Of a stretch of 64,000 bases of DNA, positions 1 through 7,510 are shown piece after piece. Both the position numbers and the translations under genes were made by a program. The first letter of the stretch is position 1. Each line of letters begins with the position of its first letter. Source of the DNA: Amycolatopsis sp. FBCC-B4732 (GTDB taxonomy: Bacteria > Actinomycetota > Actinomycetes > Mycobacteriales > Pseudonocardiaceae). Under the pieces are notes generated by a model, which was given only the letters and a program-made list of their open reading frames with translations, had not been told where the DNA came from and did no database searches. The DNA lies in contig NZ_CP095376.1 in the NCBI RefSeq assembly GCF_023008405.1, positions 2,876,001-2,940,000 of the forward strand, written 5' to 3'.

Positions 1-1118
1 TCTACCTCGGGCCGCGCTTCGCCCGAGCCCTGCGGGCTTGCGACATGTACGTCACCGACCGCAAGACCGGCGAGGAGCTGTTCCCGAGGGTCACCCGGTT
101 GCGGTCCTACTCCCCGTCGGTCGACGTCGTCACGATGGCGCTGGCGCGCGGGCAGGCTCGCCGCTCGATCGAGGAGAACCTCGAGCGGCTCGCCGACACG
201 CTGAAGGTGCAGCGGATCGCGTTCGAGCACCCGAAGCCCGGCTACGTCGCCCTGATCATCGAACGGATGGAGCCGTTCACCGAGACCATCCCGGCCCCGG
301 AGATGCCCGAGGAGTCCGACGCGGTCGACATCGACGACATCTACGTCGGCGAGACCGAGTACGGCACCGACTGGCGGTTGGGCTTGCGGTCGCATGTGTT
401 CATCGCGGGAGCGACCGGCGCTGGCAAGAACTCGATCGTGTTCTCCGAGCTGCGGGCTCTGGCTCCGCTGATCCGGGACGGGCTGGTCCGGTTGTGGATC
501 TGCGACCCGAAGCAACTGGAGTTCCGCAAGCTCGGGGATGCCGGCGTCGCCTACCGGTACGCCGACACCGAACAGGACTGCGCGGAGCTGGTGGAGGAGT
601 ACGTCGCGGACCTGCGCGCTGTACAGCAGTCGTTCGCCGGGACCGGGCGCCGCAAGATCGAGGTGTCGCGGGAAACCCCGCTCAACCTGCTGATCATCGA
701 CGAGATCGGGGCGCTGCTGGCCTATGGCGACGGGACCATTGCCCGCAACCTGCGCAAGCTGCTCGCGATCGTCGGCTCCCAGGGCCGTGCCACGGGGCAC
801 TTCATGACCGCGCTGGTGCAGGAACCCGCCAAGGACGTTGTCCCGGTCCGGGAGCTGTTCCCGACCCGGGTGTGCCTGCGGGTCACCGCCCAGTCGCACG
901 TGGACATGGTCCTCGGTGAGGGTGCCCGGCTGCGTGGGGCGCTGGCGGACGAGATCCCGAACGTCGCGGACACCGCCGGTATCGGCTACGTGATCCGGCA
1001 GCGCACCCGCGTCCCGCAGCGCGTGCGCGCCGCCTACGTCGATGACCGCGAGATCGACGAACTGATCACGTTCATCCGCTCCGGCCGCTCGATCACCGGC
1101 CTGTCGGTGGTGGCCTGA
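1..1118 (+). CDS. FtsK/SpoIIIE-type DNA translocase of an integrative conjugative element (5' end missing)
   Basis: Septal DNA translocator of the kind that moves double-stranded element DNA between mycelial cells (TraSA/TraB family, membrane-associated hexameric ATPase). The frame stays open to the left edge (first full codon at 3, in-frame ATG at 45), so the gene probably begins outside the window and the N-terminal membrane part is not seen. The Walker A is GATGAGKNS, where the residue after Lys is Asn and the Ser follows; a similar GKGS form is usual in this subfamily. The Walker B is LLIIDEIG at about residues 218-225 counted from the ATG. The stop codon overlaps the next gene's ATG by one base, so it heads an operon of small element genes. 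The family call is secure; the exact transfer role is inferred from pSAM2-type elements. Confidence 0.85.
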   Translation, partial: YLGPRFARALRACDMYVTDRKTGEELFPRVTRLRSYSPSVDVVTMALARGQARRSIEENLERLADTLKVQRIAFEHPKPGYVALIIERMEPFTETIPAPEMPEESDAVDIDDIYVGETEYGTDWRLGLRSHVFIAGATGAGKNSIVFSELRALAPLIRDGLVRLWICDPKQLEFRKLGDAGVAYRYADTEQDCAELVEEYVADLRAVQQSFAGTGRRKIEVSRETPLNLLIIDEIGALLAYGDGTIARNLRKLLAIVGSQGRATGHFMTALVQEPAKDVVPVRELFPTRVCLRVTAQSHVDMVLGEGARLRGALADEIPNVADTAGIGYVIRQRTRVPQRVRAAYVDDREIDELITFIRSGRSITGLSVVA

Positions 1119-1465
1119 TGACCGAGATCAACTACCCGGCCGTCGTGCACGCCCCGCACTTCAAGATCCAGAAGTCCACCAACCGGGGCCTGGAGCCGCT
1201 GAGCGAGCGCCTGTACTCGTCTCGCGAGGACGCCGCGACCTGGGCGTCGGTCCTGCGGGAGCCGGGGGATCTGGTGCTCATCGGCGAGTACAGCGTCGCC
1301 TACTACGCCCGCTGCGTGGTGTGCGGCGAGTTCTCCGACGACGAGCGGATGCGCTTCGCCGACTGGACCGAACTCGGGCAGTACCTGACCCGGGAGCCCG
1401 GGTGGCGCTGGACCTGCGAACAGCTCGTGTTCTGCCCGAACCACCGACCCGATGAGGAGGACTGA
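1118..1465 (+). CDS. Small element protein with a possible Cys/His metal site
   Basis: A 115-residue protein of unknown function. It starts on the ATG that overlaps the stop codon of the FtsK-like gene, so the two are probably translationally coupled. It has the spacing C-x2-C (CVVC) followed later by C-x6-C-x2-H (ending CPNH), which could bind zinc but is not a recognised finger. There is no signal peptide or membrane segment. Its position in the transfer gene block points to an accessory role in transfer or maintenance of the element. Confidence 0.65.
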   Translation: MTEINYPAVVHAPHFKIQKSTNRGLEPLSERLYSSREDAATWASVLREPGDLVLIGEYSVAYYARCVVCGEFSDDERMRFADWTELGQYLTREPGWRWTCEQLVFCPNHRPDEED

Positions 1466-1467
1466 CC

Positions 1468-1689
1468 ATGTGGCGTCTCGGTTTCTACGTGTGGCGAGTG
1501 TGGCTCTACGCCAAGTACGGCGCCCCGGCCGCGCTCGTGCTTTACCTGATCCACCTCGGCCAGGGCTGGTCGGTGCTGTTCTGGATCGTGGCCGCCGTGT
1601 TCGGCTGCGTCGGGCTCGGGATGGTGCTCGGGGTGACCGAGTTCCGCAACCGCGAGTTCGGCGACGTCGGGCGGGAGCGCATCCGATGA
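1468..1689 (+). CDS. Small membrane protein of the integrated element
   Basis: A 73-residue protein with two hydrophobic stretches, roughly residues 18-32 and 35-55, and a charged Arg-rich tail, so it is probably a two-span membrane protein. The ATG lies 2 bp after the previous stop, and its own stop overlaps the next ATG (ATGA at 1686-1689). Small hydrophobic proteins next to the translocase in pSAM2-like elements are often spread (Spd) proteins that help plasmid movement along the mycelium. That role is inferred here from context only. Confidence 0.6.
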   Translation: MWRLGFYVWRVWLYAKYGAPAALVLYLIHLGQGWSVLFWIVAAVFGCVGLGMVLGVTEFRNREFGDVGRERIR

Positions 1690-2099
1690 GCCGCCGCGCC
1701 GACCCCGGACAGCTCGGCCTGTTCGGCACCCCCGCCCCGACGCCGGCACCGACCACCGGCCGCGCCTGCCCTCCGGCCCGGGGACGTCGCAAGCCGCTCG
1801 GCTCACCCGGCAACCCGCTGGTGGCCAAGGACGTACTCGCGGAAGTCCGGGACGGGAAGTTCGGGCTGCTGGACGACACCGACCGCGTGATGGTGCTCGA
1901 CGGTGAAGGCCACTGCCGGGCCGCTCAGGAGGACGACGTCGTGATGCACCTGGTGTCCATCGGCTACGTCGAACGCGCCCCGGCCCGGGAGACGATCTCG
2001 TGCCTGCACGGCGTCGTTCGCAAACCCGTTCTGCCGCTGCGGCTGACCCGACGTGGCCGGGACATGCTCCAGCGCTGGTCCAACCTGACTCCGTTCTGA
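1686..2099 (+). CDS. Small element protein, possible winged-helix fold
   Basis: A 137-residue protein starting on ATG 1686 in a 4-bp overlap with the upstream stop. The same frame is open further upstream, but the overlap and gene order favour this start. The N-terminus is Pro/Ala/Gly-rich (about residues 1-40). The C-terminal half resembles a winged helix, with a LTRRGRDML wing-like end. No family recognised. It could be a DNA-binding accessory factor of the element. Confidence 0.55.
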   Translation: MSRRADPGQLGLFGTPAPTPAPTTGRACPPARGRRKPLGSPGNPLVAKDVLAEVRDGKFGLLDDTDRVMVLDGEGHCRAAQEDDVVMHLVSIGYVERAPARETISCLHGVVRKPVLPLRLTRRGRDMLQRWSNLTPF

Positions 2100-2111
2100 G
2101 AGGAGAGCATC

Positions 2112-2792
2112 ATGTCCACTGCGGACAGTACGAACCGGACTCGTCGGCTGGTGGACCTCGTCCAAACCCTGGTGGCCGTGGTCCTCGGGAGCATCGGCGC
2201 GGCGGCCGGGTTCACCCACACTCACGACTGGGCCGTCCATCATGGACAGCTTGGGTGGATCGCCTGGGCCGACGCGGTGGTGATCGAGGGCATCGTGATC
2301 GTCGCGGGGTTCGAGATCCAGCGCGACCACCGAAGCGGGGGAGCCCGCAAGCTCACGTTCCCGATGGCCGTGCTCGTGGCCGGGTTCGGGGTGCAGATGG
2401 CCGCACAGGTCGCGCTCGCCGAACCCAGCCCGGCCGGGTGGCTGGTGGCCGCGATGCCGGCACTCGGTTTCCTCGTGGTCGTCAAGCTCCTCATGCGTCG
2501 CGCTCCAGCTCCGGAAGCTCCCGCGACCCCGGTGTCCACTCCGGACCCCGAGTCGGTCACTGTGACCGCCTCCCGGACCGACGTCGTCACGCACCGGGCC
2601 CCGGCGCCGGCCGCTGTGGTCGCTCCGGCCCGGCCCCGGCTCAAGCTCCCCGCTGAGCTGACCAGCCGGATCAACACCGTGGCGGAGACCGCCCGCAGTG
2701 AAGGGCGGGAGCTGACTATCGAGGAGATCCGCCGGGTTGTGCGCGTCCCGGAACCGATGGCCGCCCAGATCCTGCATGACCTGACCGCCTGA
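2112..2792 (+). CDS. DUF2637-like membrane protein with cytoplasmic tail (spread-type)
   Basis: A 226-residue protein with about four hydrophobic segments in the first 135 residues, then a Pro/Ala-rich linker and a C-terminal region (from about 178) that looks like a small helix-turn-helix or helical bundle. The N-terminal block resembles DUF2637 proteins, which are common in actinomycete conjugative elements and linked to plasmid spread. A good RBS (GAGAGGAG) precedes ATG 2112. It lies in line with the translocase and Rep genes. The DUF2637 assignment is from memory of the family pattern. Confidence 0.65.
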   Translation: MSTADSTNRTRRLVDLVQTLVAVVLGSIGAAAGFTHTHDWAVHHGQLGWIAWADAVVIEGIVIVAGFEIQRDHRSGGARKLTFPMAVLVAGFGVQMAAQVALAEPSPAGWLVAAMPALGFLVVVKLLMRRAPAPEAPATPVSTPDPESVTVTASRTDVVTHRAPAPAAVVAPARPRLKLPAELTSRINTVAETARSEGRELTIEEIRRVVRVPEPMAAQILHDLTA

Positions 2793-2814
2793 CCACACCG
2801 GAAGGGACTCACCC

Positions 2815-3030
2815 ATGACGAAAGCGACGTCCAATCTGGACAAACTCCTCCGCCTTCAGGAGGACTTCGACACCGCGAACAAGTCGGTCATCAACGAGAC
2901 CGGTGGACGCAACCGCGAGGCCCTGCTCCGCCTGTCCGAAGTGGCTGGCGAGATGGCCCGCATCCACGAAGAGGAAGCGGCGGAAATGCGTCGCGTGGCC
3001 GACGCGGCTTACGACCTGCACGCCACCTAG
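2815..3030 (+). CDS. Small charged helical protein of the element
   Basis: A 71-residue acidic and probably fully alpha-helical protein (rich in Glu, Arg, Ala, Leu) with no membrane segment. GGAAGGG precedes the ATG. No family recognised. It closes the run of small genes before the hairpin at 3067-3110 and the replication gene. Confidence 0.5.
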   Translation: MTKATSNLDKLLRLQEDFDTANKSVINETGGRNREALLRLSEVAGEMARIHEEEAAEMRRVADAAYDLHAT

Positions 3031-3066
3031 TAGCCGCCCCCGCCCCCGCCCCCGGCGAACCCCCTC

Positions 3067-3110
3067 CGGCGCGGGAGCCCGGCCATCAACCCGGCCCGGC
3101 TCCCGCGCCG
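3067..3110 (+). terminator. Long GC hairpin between the small-gene block and repSA
   Basis: Two 18-base arms (3067-3084 and 3093-3110) pair with a single mismatch around an 8-base loop, followed by TTCTC. It most simply ends transcription of the small-gene block before the replication gene. A structured site just upstream of a rolling-circle initiator gene could instead be part of a replication origin. Confidence 0.5.
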
Positions 3111-3141
3111 TTCTCATGCCTGCCAACCGAAAGGCTCCGAC

Positions 3142-4491
3142 ATGCTGACGTTGGAAGACCGCCTCGCCGCCCGCGTGAAGGCCCTGGACTACCACGACTG
3201 GCGAGCCAAGGTCCGCGCCGTCAACGGCTGCGCCCGCCCCATCCGGCTCTCGGGGGCACACCAGCTCCAGGACGCCGCCACCGGCGTCGTCCTGCACCAC
3301 CACGGTGGCGACATCTTCGCCCCGTGCGGCAACCGCCGGTCGGGGGTCTGCCCGGCCTGCTCCGACCGCTACGCCGCCGACGCCTTCCACCTCATCCGCG
3401 CCGGGCTCATCGGCGGCCACAAGGGCATCCCCGCCACGGTCGGCGACCGGCCCCGCGCGTTCGTCACCCTCACCGCCCCGTCCTTCGGCCCCGTCCACAC
3501 CGCCCGCATCACGCGGAACGGGAAGCGCCGGCCGTGCGGCTGCGGGGAGTACCACCACGACGACGACACCCGCATCGGCGCCCCGCTGGACCCGGAGACC
3601 TACGACTACGTCGGCTCGGTGATCTGGCAAGCCCACGCCGGCGTCCTGTGGCAGCGCTTCACGACGCGGCTGCGTCGGGAGATCGCCAAACGTGCCGGGC
3701 TCAAGGCCCGCGAGTTCACCGAACAGGCTCGGCTCTCGTACGGCAAGGTCGCCGAATACCAGCGACGCGGGCTCGTGCACTTCCACGCCGTCGTCCGCCT
3801 CGACGGCCCCGAGGGCGCCGTGTCACCGGCTCCCCGGTGGGCGCACCCGGACCTGTTGGAAGACGCCGTGTACGCGGCTGCTGGGGCCGTCCTCGTGCGG
3901 ACCGCGTACCCGGACGGGACTGAGCTGGGACTGACGTGGGGCGCTCAGGTCGACGTCCGCCGCATCGAACTGGCCGCCTCAACTGAGCTGGAAGACGACA
4001 ACGGGCAGATCTCCGAAGCCCGGCTCGCCGCGTACATCGCGAAGTACGCCACGAAGGGCACTGGCAAGAGCGAAGCCGCTGACCGGCCGATCCGCTCCCA
4101 GCTCGACATCGATCACCTGAAAGTGACCGCGCACCACCGCCGCATCATCCAGACCGCCTGGGACCTCGGGGACCTGCCGGCGTTCGAGGACCTGAAGCTC
4201 CGCAGGTGGGCGCACATGCTCGCGTTCCGGGGCCACTTCCTCACCAAGTCGCTGGCGTACTCCACGACGTTCAAGGCCATCCGAGGTGACCGCCGGGCGT
4301 TCCGGCTCGCCGAGACCCTCGAACGGCTGGGGCTGGACGACTGCGTCGACTCGATCGCCGTGGTCAACGACTGGTCCTTTGGCGGCTCCGGGTACCGCGA
4401 CGACGCGGAACGCGAACTCGCGGCCGGCATCGCCGAACGCATCCGAGACGACCGCAAACTCAAGTACAGCAAGGAAAACGAACATGAATGA
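3142..4491 (+). CDS. repSA: Rolling-circle replication initiator, RepSA family
   Basis: Initiator that nicks the element's double-strand origin and starts rolling-circle replication of the excised circle (pSAM2 RepSA type). The 449 residues show the metal-binding HUH motif as HFHAVVR (about residues 213-219) and a C-terminal AAYIAKYATKG block holding the candidate catalytic tyrosines (about residues 291-301). An N-terminal Cys-rich segment (CGNRRSGVCPAC) is typical of this actinomycete family. Length fits. Its stop overlaps the excisionase ATG (4484), giving the usual rep-xis-int order. Confidence 0.88.
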   Translation: MLTLEDRLAARVKALDYHDWRAKVRAVNGCARPIRLSGAHQLQDAATGVVLHHHGGDIFAPCGNRRSGVCPACSDRYAADAFHLIRAGLIGGHKGIPATVGDRPRAFVTLTAPSFGPVHTARITRNGKRRPCGCGEYHHDDDTRIGAPLDPETYDYVGSVIWQAHAGVLWQRFTTRLRREIAKRAGLKAREFTEQARLSYGKVAEYQRRGLVHFHAVVRLDGPEGAVSPAPRWAHPDLLEDAVYAAAGAVLVRTAYPDGTELGLTWGAQVDVRRIELAASTELEDDNGQISEARLAAYIAKYATKGTGKSEAADRPIRSQLDIDHLKVTAHHRRIIQTAWDLGDLPAFEDLKLRRWAHMLAFRGHFLTKSLAYSTTFKAIRGDRRAFRLAETLERLGLDDCVDSIAVVNDWSFGGSGYRDDAERELAAGIAERIRDDRKLKYSKENEHE

Positions 4492-4660
4492 CCGTCTACT
4501 CAGCATTGAAGACCTGTCCACCTACCTCCAGGTTCCGGTGAACACGCTTTACCAGTGGCGCAAGACCGGCAAAGGCCCGGCCGGGTTTCGCGTCGGCAAG
4601 TACGTCCGCTATCGGCCGTCCGACGTCGACACCTGGATCGACGGACAGGCGGCCTGCTGA
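4484..4660 (+). CDS. xis: Excisionase / MerR-like helix-turn-helix protein
   Basis: A 58-residue DNA-binding protein of the AlpA/Xis type that directs the integrase toward excision. The pattern of a helix-turn-helix, then YQWRKTGKGP, then a small wing and YRPSDVDTWI is diagnostic of this family. The ATG lies 8 bp inside the end of repSA, and its TGA shares one base with the integrase ATG at 4660, so the three genes are tightly coupled. Confidence 0.88.
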   Translation: MNDRLLSIEDLSTYLQVPVNTLYQWRKTGKGPAGFRVGKYVRYRPSDVDTWIDGQAAC

Positions 4661-5865
4661 TGGCTCGTGCGTGGGTGTATGACCGGCTGAAGAAGACAGC
4701 GCATCGCGAGGCCGTGACGAAGGCGAAGGCGGCCGGACGGCGACCACCGGCCCGCTGGGAGGTCCGCTACTACGACGTGACCGGCAAGCTCCGATCGGAG
4801 ACGGCGCCGAACAAAGACAGGGCAGAGGCGCGCCGGACGGAGCTCGAAGACAGCCTCCGTGGTGGGTCCTATGTGGATCCGAAGTCGTCGAAGGTGACGT
4901 TCGCCGAGATGGGGGAGAAGTGGCTTGACAGCCGCCACGACCTGCGTCAGTCGACGTGGTGGAAGTACCGAGGGCTCCTCGACAACCACGTCAACGTCAA
5001 GTGGGGCGGCCGGCCACTCAATGCGATCCACCGCGAAGACGTTGCGCTGTGGGTAGCGGACCTGCTGAAGTCGAAGGACAAGGGCGGTAGCGGTCTCGGA
5101 CCCTCGCAGGCTCGGCACGCCTACCGGGTGTTCTCGATGGTGCTCGACTGGTGCGTGCCGCGTCGCATCCTGGTCAACCCGGCGCGCGGGGTCAAACTGC
5201 CAGTGCGTCCGGATGCGGAGCACGTCTACCTCACCTACGAACAGGTGGAGACGCTCGCCGACGCTGCCGCCGTCCTACGCACGAAGTACGACCGGCCTAC
5301 GGCGGGAGCCGAGATCAACCGCGCGCTCATCCTGCTGCTGGCCTACACCGGCCTCCGGTGGGGTGAGGCTGCCGCGCTGCGGGTCGGGCGCGTGGATCTC
5401 GCAAAGCGGCGCATCCGAGTCGTCGTGACGTTCTTCGAGGTTGGCGGTGTGCAGCACGAGGGGCCGCCCAAGACGGGGAAGAAGCGGACCGTCTCCTTCC
5501 CGGCGTCCCTCGTGCCGGTGCTGCGTCCGCTGGTGACCGGCCGGCAGGCTGACGACTTGCTGTTCACCACTGGCCGGGGTCAGTCGCTGCGGGCGAACAA
5601 CTGGCGCGTCCGGGAGTTCAACGCGGCTCTCAAGGCTGCTGACCTCGGTGTCGTCGGGCTCACCCCGCACAAGCTGCGGCACACGGCAGCGTCGCTCGCC
5701 ATCGCGGCCGGCGCCGACGTGAAGGTGGTTCAGCAGATGCTCGGGCACGCCGACGCGGCCATGACCCTCAACGTATACGGGCACCTGTTCCCGGACCGCC
5801 TCGATGAGGTAGCGGACGTGCTCGACGCTCGACGTACTCAAGCGCTGGCGGGTATGGCGGCGTGA
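4660..5865 (+). CDS. int: Tyrosine site-specific integrase
   Basis: Integrase that recombines the element with a tRNA gene. The 401 residues have an N-terminal arm-binding domain (about 1-70), a SAM-like core-binding domain (about 75-180) and a catalytic domain. Visible catalytic residues are Arg233 (TGLRWGE), His337-x-x-Arg340 (HKLRH), His363 (LGH) and the nucleophile Tyr373 (VYGHLF). The start was set at ATG 4660, which overlaps the xis stop; the frame is open further upstream only as read-through of xis. It ends 117 bp from the tRNA-Pro 3' end, the usual place for int beside its attachment site. Confidence 0.93.
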   Translation: MARAWVYDRLKKTAHREAVTKAKAAGRRPPARWEVRYYDVTGKLRSETAPNKDRAEARRTELEDSLRGGSYVDPKSSKVTFAEMGEKWLDSRHDLRQSTWWKYRGLLDNHVNVKWGGRPLNAIHREDVALWVADLLKSKDKGGSGLGPSQARHAYRVFSMVLDWCVPRRILVNPARGVKLPVRPDAEHVYLTYEQVETLADAAAVLRTKYDRPTAGAEINRALILLLAYTGLRWGEAAALRVGRVDLAKRRIRVVVTFFEVGGVQHEGPPKTGKKRTVSFPASLVPVLRPLVTGRQADDLLFTTGRGQSLRANNWRVREFNAALKAADLGVVGLTPHKLRHTAASLAIAAGADVKVVQQMLGHADAAMTLNVYGHLFPDRLDEVADVLDARRTQALAGMAA

Positions 5866-5868
5866 TGA

Positions 5869-5914
5869 TCAGCCCCGGGGCATGTGGGCAGAATGTGGGC
5901 CGCCCCGGGGCTGA
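5869..5914. terminator. Perfect inverted repeat after int
   Basis: Two 13-base arms (5869-5881 and 5902-5914) match perfectly and enclose a 20-base loop that holds the octamer ATGTGGGC twice. It starts 4 bp after the int stop, so it is probably the int terminator. No T-run follows, and an integrase or Xis binding site near the element end is possible. Confidence 0.5.
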
Positions 5915-5941
5915 GTCGCGTCCGGAGCTACCTCGGGAATG

Positions 5942-5974
5942 AAAAAAGCCACGTCCACCTGCATGAACGTGGCT
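5942..5974 (-). terminator. Rho-independent terminator of tRNA-Pro
   Basis: On the minus strand an 8-bp perfect stem (5967-5974 with 5947-5954) and 12-base loop run into six T residues, 8 bases after the tRNA 3' end. It lies on the integrated-element side of the tRNA. Confidence 0.75.
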
Positions 5975-5981
5975 GATCCGG

Positions 5982-6055
<74 letters not shown>

Positions 6056-6084
6056 GACCCGCACTCGCTGAGTGCGTGAGAAGT

Positions 6085-6115
6085 ACTCTAGCGTGCCCTT
6101 CAACCCCCTCTGCAA
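6085..6115 (-). promoter_or_regulatory. Candidate tRNA-Pro promoter
   Basis: Minus-strand TTGCAG (6110-6115) and TAGAGT (6085-6090) with a 19-base spacer, about 30 bases upstream of the mature tRNA 5' end. The 5' leader contains a small perfect hairpin (6061-6075). Spacing is slightly long, so this is only a candidate. Confidence 0.35.
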
Positions 6116-6127
6116 GCAGGGTCCCCA

Positions 6128-6161
6128 GTCCGCCTGACCTGCGGAAACAACTCAGGCGGAC
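6128..6161 (-). terminator. Hairpin terminator of the alginate-lyase-family gene
   Basis: Perfect 10-bp arms (6128-6137 and 6152-6161) with further outer pairing, beginning 13 bases after the stop codon on the minus strand. No T-run, as is common in high-GC actinomycetes. Confidence 0.5.
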
Positions 6162-6173
6162 CGGACCCCAAGA

Positions 6174-7346
6174 TCAAGCCGGGTTGCTTGCGTGGGTCAA
6201 CGTCTGCCAAGCCACGAACAGGTTGTTCGACCCTGCCGGCCGCTGGCGTTCCGTCAGTGTCTGCGTGTTCGACATGGCGATGCCCAGGCGCGTGTGGAGC
6301 GCGTTGAACCCCACCTCGGTCACCGGGCCCAGCCCCAGCTTCAGGAAGCCCGAGCAAAGCCAGGAAGGCACCGCAGTTCCCAGCTGGTACTTCGACTGGA
6401 AGCCCAGCGCCTGACGCAGCCGCTCGCCGACGTCGGTTCCGTAGACGTCCTGGCCCTGGATGCGGAGCGTTTCCGCCACGTCCGCGATCGCCGCGATGCC
6501 GTAGCCCGTGTGGGTGAAGTCGCGGCAGGTCTCCTGGGTCAAGCCGTCCACGAAGGTCGACTGGCCCTGCCAGTAGCCCACGATCTGGTCGCGCGAAGAC
6601 AACCCACTGCCAGGGACCGTCTTCGGCAAGGCGCCGTCCGAAGACAGGTACACGTACGCCGCCACTCGGTTGCGGTACCGGGTCACCGCCTTGTCGAAGT
6701 TCGGCTTGTCCTCCAGGAACACCGTGATGCCGACCGCGGCCTCCATCATGGACAGTTCCCAGTTGCCGTTGCTGTTGCTGCCGTTGATGATTTTGTTCAG
6801 GTACACGTTGCGCAGCATCGTTCCGAACCGGCCCGAATTCGGCCAGCTCGTGTACGTGTACTTGATGATCTCCGCCGCTCGGGGCCACGATGAGCCGGCC
6901 CAGCCCGTCTGCAACGGCGCGTTGCTGTTGGTGTGGCTCGTGATCGTCGCCGACCACGCGTCCATCAGCGCTATCGCCTTCTGCGCGTAGCGGGCGTCAC
7001 CCGAGATGTACCAGATCAGGGCGTCCGTGTACGCCGCGATCGCGTCTTCGCGCTCGTCCGTGCAGCCGTAGTTCGGGTTCGAATAGGAGCCGCATTCCAC
7101 GACCGCGCGGGGTTTCGGGGTTCGGGACAACGATGCGTACGGACTCGCCAATGCCTGGTCGTACGCCGCTTTCCAGGGTTGGGCGCCCGCGTTCACCTGG
7201 GTTTTGACGAAGTCCAGCTGCGGGCGGCTCACCAGCACGCCGGGGTGGGTGAACGTCGCCGGGGCCGCCGGGGCCGGGGTGGCGATCAGCCCCAGTGCCA
7301 GCGGGATCGCTGCACCCAAAGCAAAAAACAAGCGTAAGCGGGACAT
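6174..7346 (-). CDS. Secreted alginate-lyase-family protein
   Basis: A 390-residue secreted protein of the alginate lyase superfamily fold (PF05426-like alpha/alpha toroid). The start was placed at ATG 7346, behind a GAGGAG RBS, because it gives a clean signal peptide (MSRLRLFF, hydrophobic core, cut near APAAPA). The family blocks NGNWELSMMEA and FVDGLTQETCRDFTHTGYG hold the candidate catalytic Asn, His and Tyr residues. The true substrate is unknown: many actinobacterial members act on other acidic or amino polysaccharides. A DasR-like site 56 bp upstream hints at control by amino sugars rather than alginate. Confidence 0.8.
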   Translation of the reverse strand: MSRLRLFFALGAAIPLALGLIATPAPAAPATFTHPGVLVSRPQLDFVKTQVNAGAQPWKAAYDQALASPYASLSRTPKPRAVVECGSYSNPNYGCTDEREDAIAAYTDALIWYISGDARYAQKAIALMDAWSATITSHTNSNAPLQTGWAGSSWPRAAEIIKYTYTSWPNSGRFGTMLRNVYLNKIINGSNSNGNWELSMMEAAVGITVFLEDKPNFDKAVTRYRNRVAAYVYLSSDGALPKTVPGSGLSSRDQIVGYWQGQSTFVDGLTQETCRDFTHTGYGIAAIADVAETLRIQGQDVYGTDVGERLRQALGFQSKYQLGTAVPSWLCSGFLKLGLGPVTEVGFNALHTRLGIAMSNTQTLTERQRPAGSNNLFVAWQTLTHASNPA

Positions 7347-7401
7347 GGCTCTCCTCGAGACGACGGTGTCCTGGATCCCCTGCGCGCTGCGCCCAGTTTC
7401 A

Positions 7402-7413
7402 TGGTCCAGACCA
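7402..7413. promoter_or_regulatory. DasR-like operator before the alginate-lyase-family gene
   Basis: TGGTCCAGACCA differs by one central base from the perfect DasR core TGGTCTAGACCA, and lies 56 bp before the start codon at 7346. DasR is the GntR-type repressor released by GlcNAc/GlcN phosphates in actinomycetes. Confidence 0.55.
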
Positions 7414-7460
7414 TCGGGAGTCAAGGAGGTAAGAGCCTTTGTTCGCGATTTGAAGGAAAG

Positions 7461-7507
7461 GTTCAGCCCGCTGAACGGAAAGGCCGATTCCGTTCAGCGG
7501 GCTGAAC
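7461..7507 (-). terminator. 20-bp perfect hairpin, chitinase terminator
   Basis: Arms 7461-7480 and 7488-7507 are fully complementary over 20 bp with a 7-base loop, starting 3 bases after the chitinase stop. It is the strongest hairpin in this part of the window. Confidence 0.75.
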
Positions 7508-7510
7508 AAC

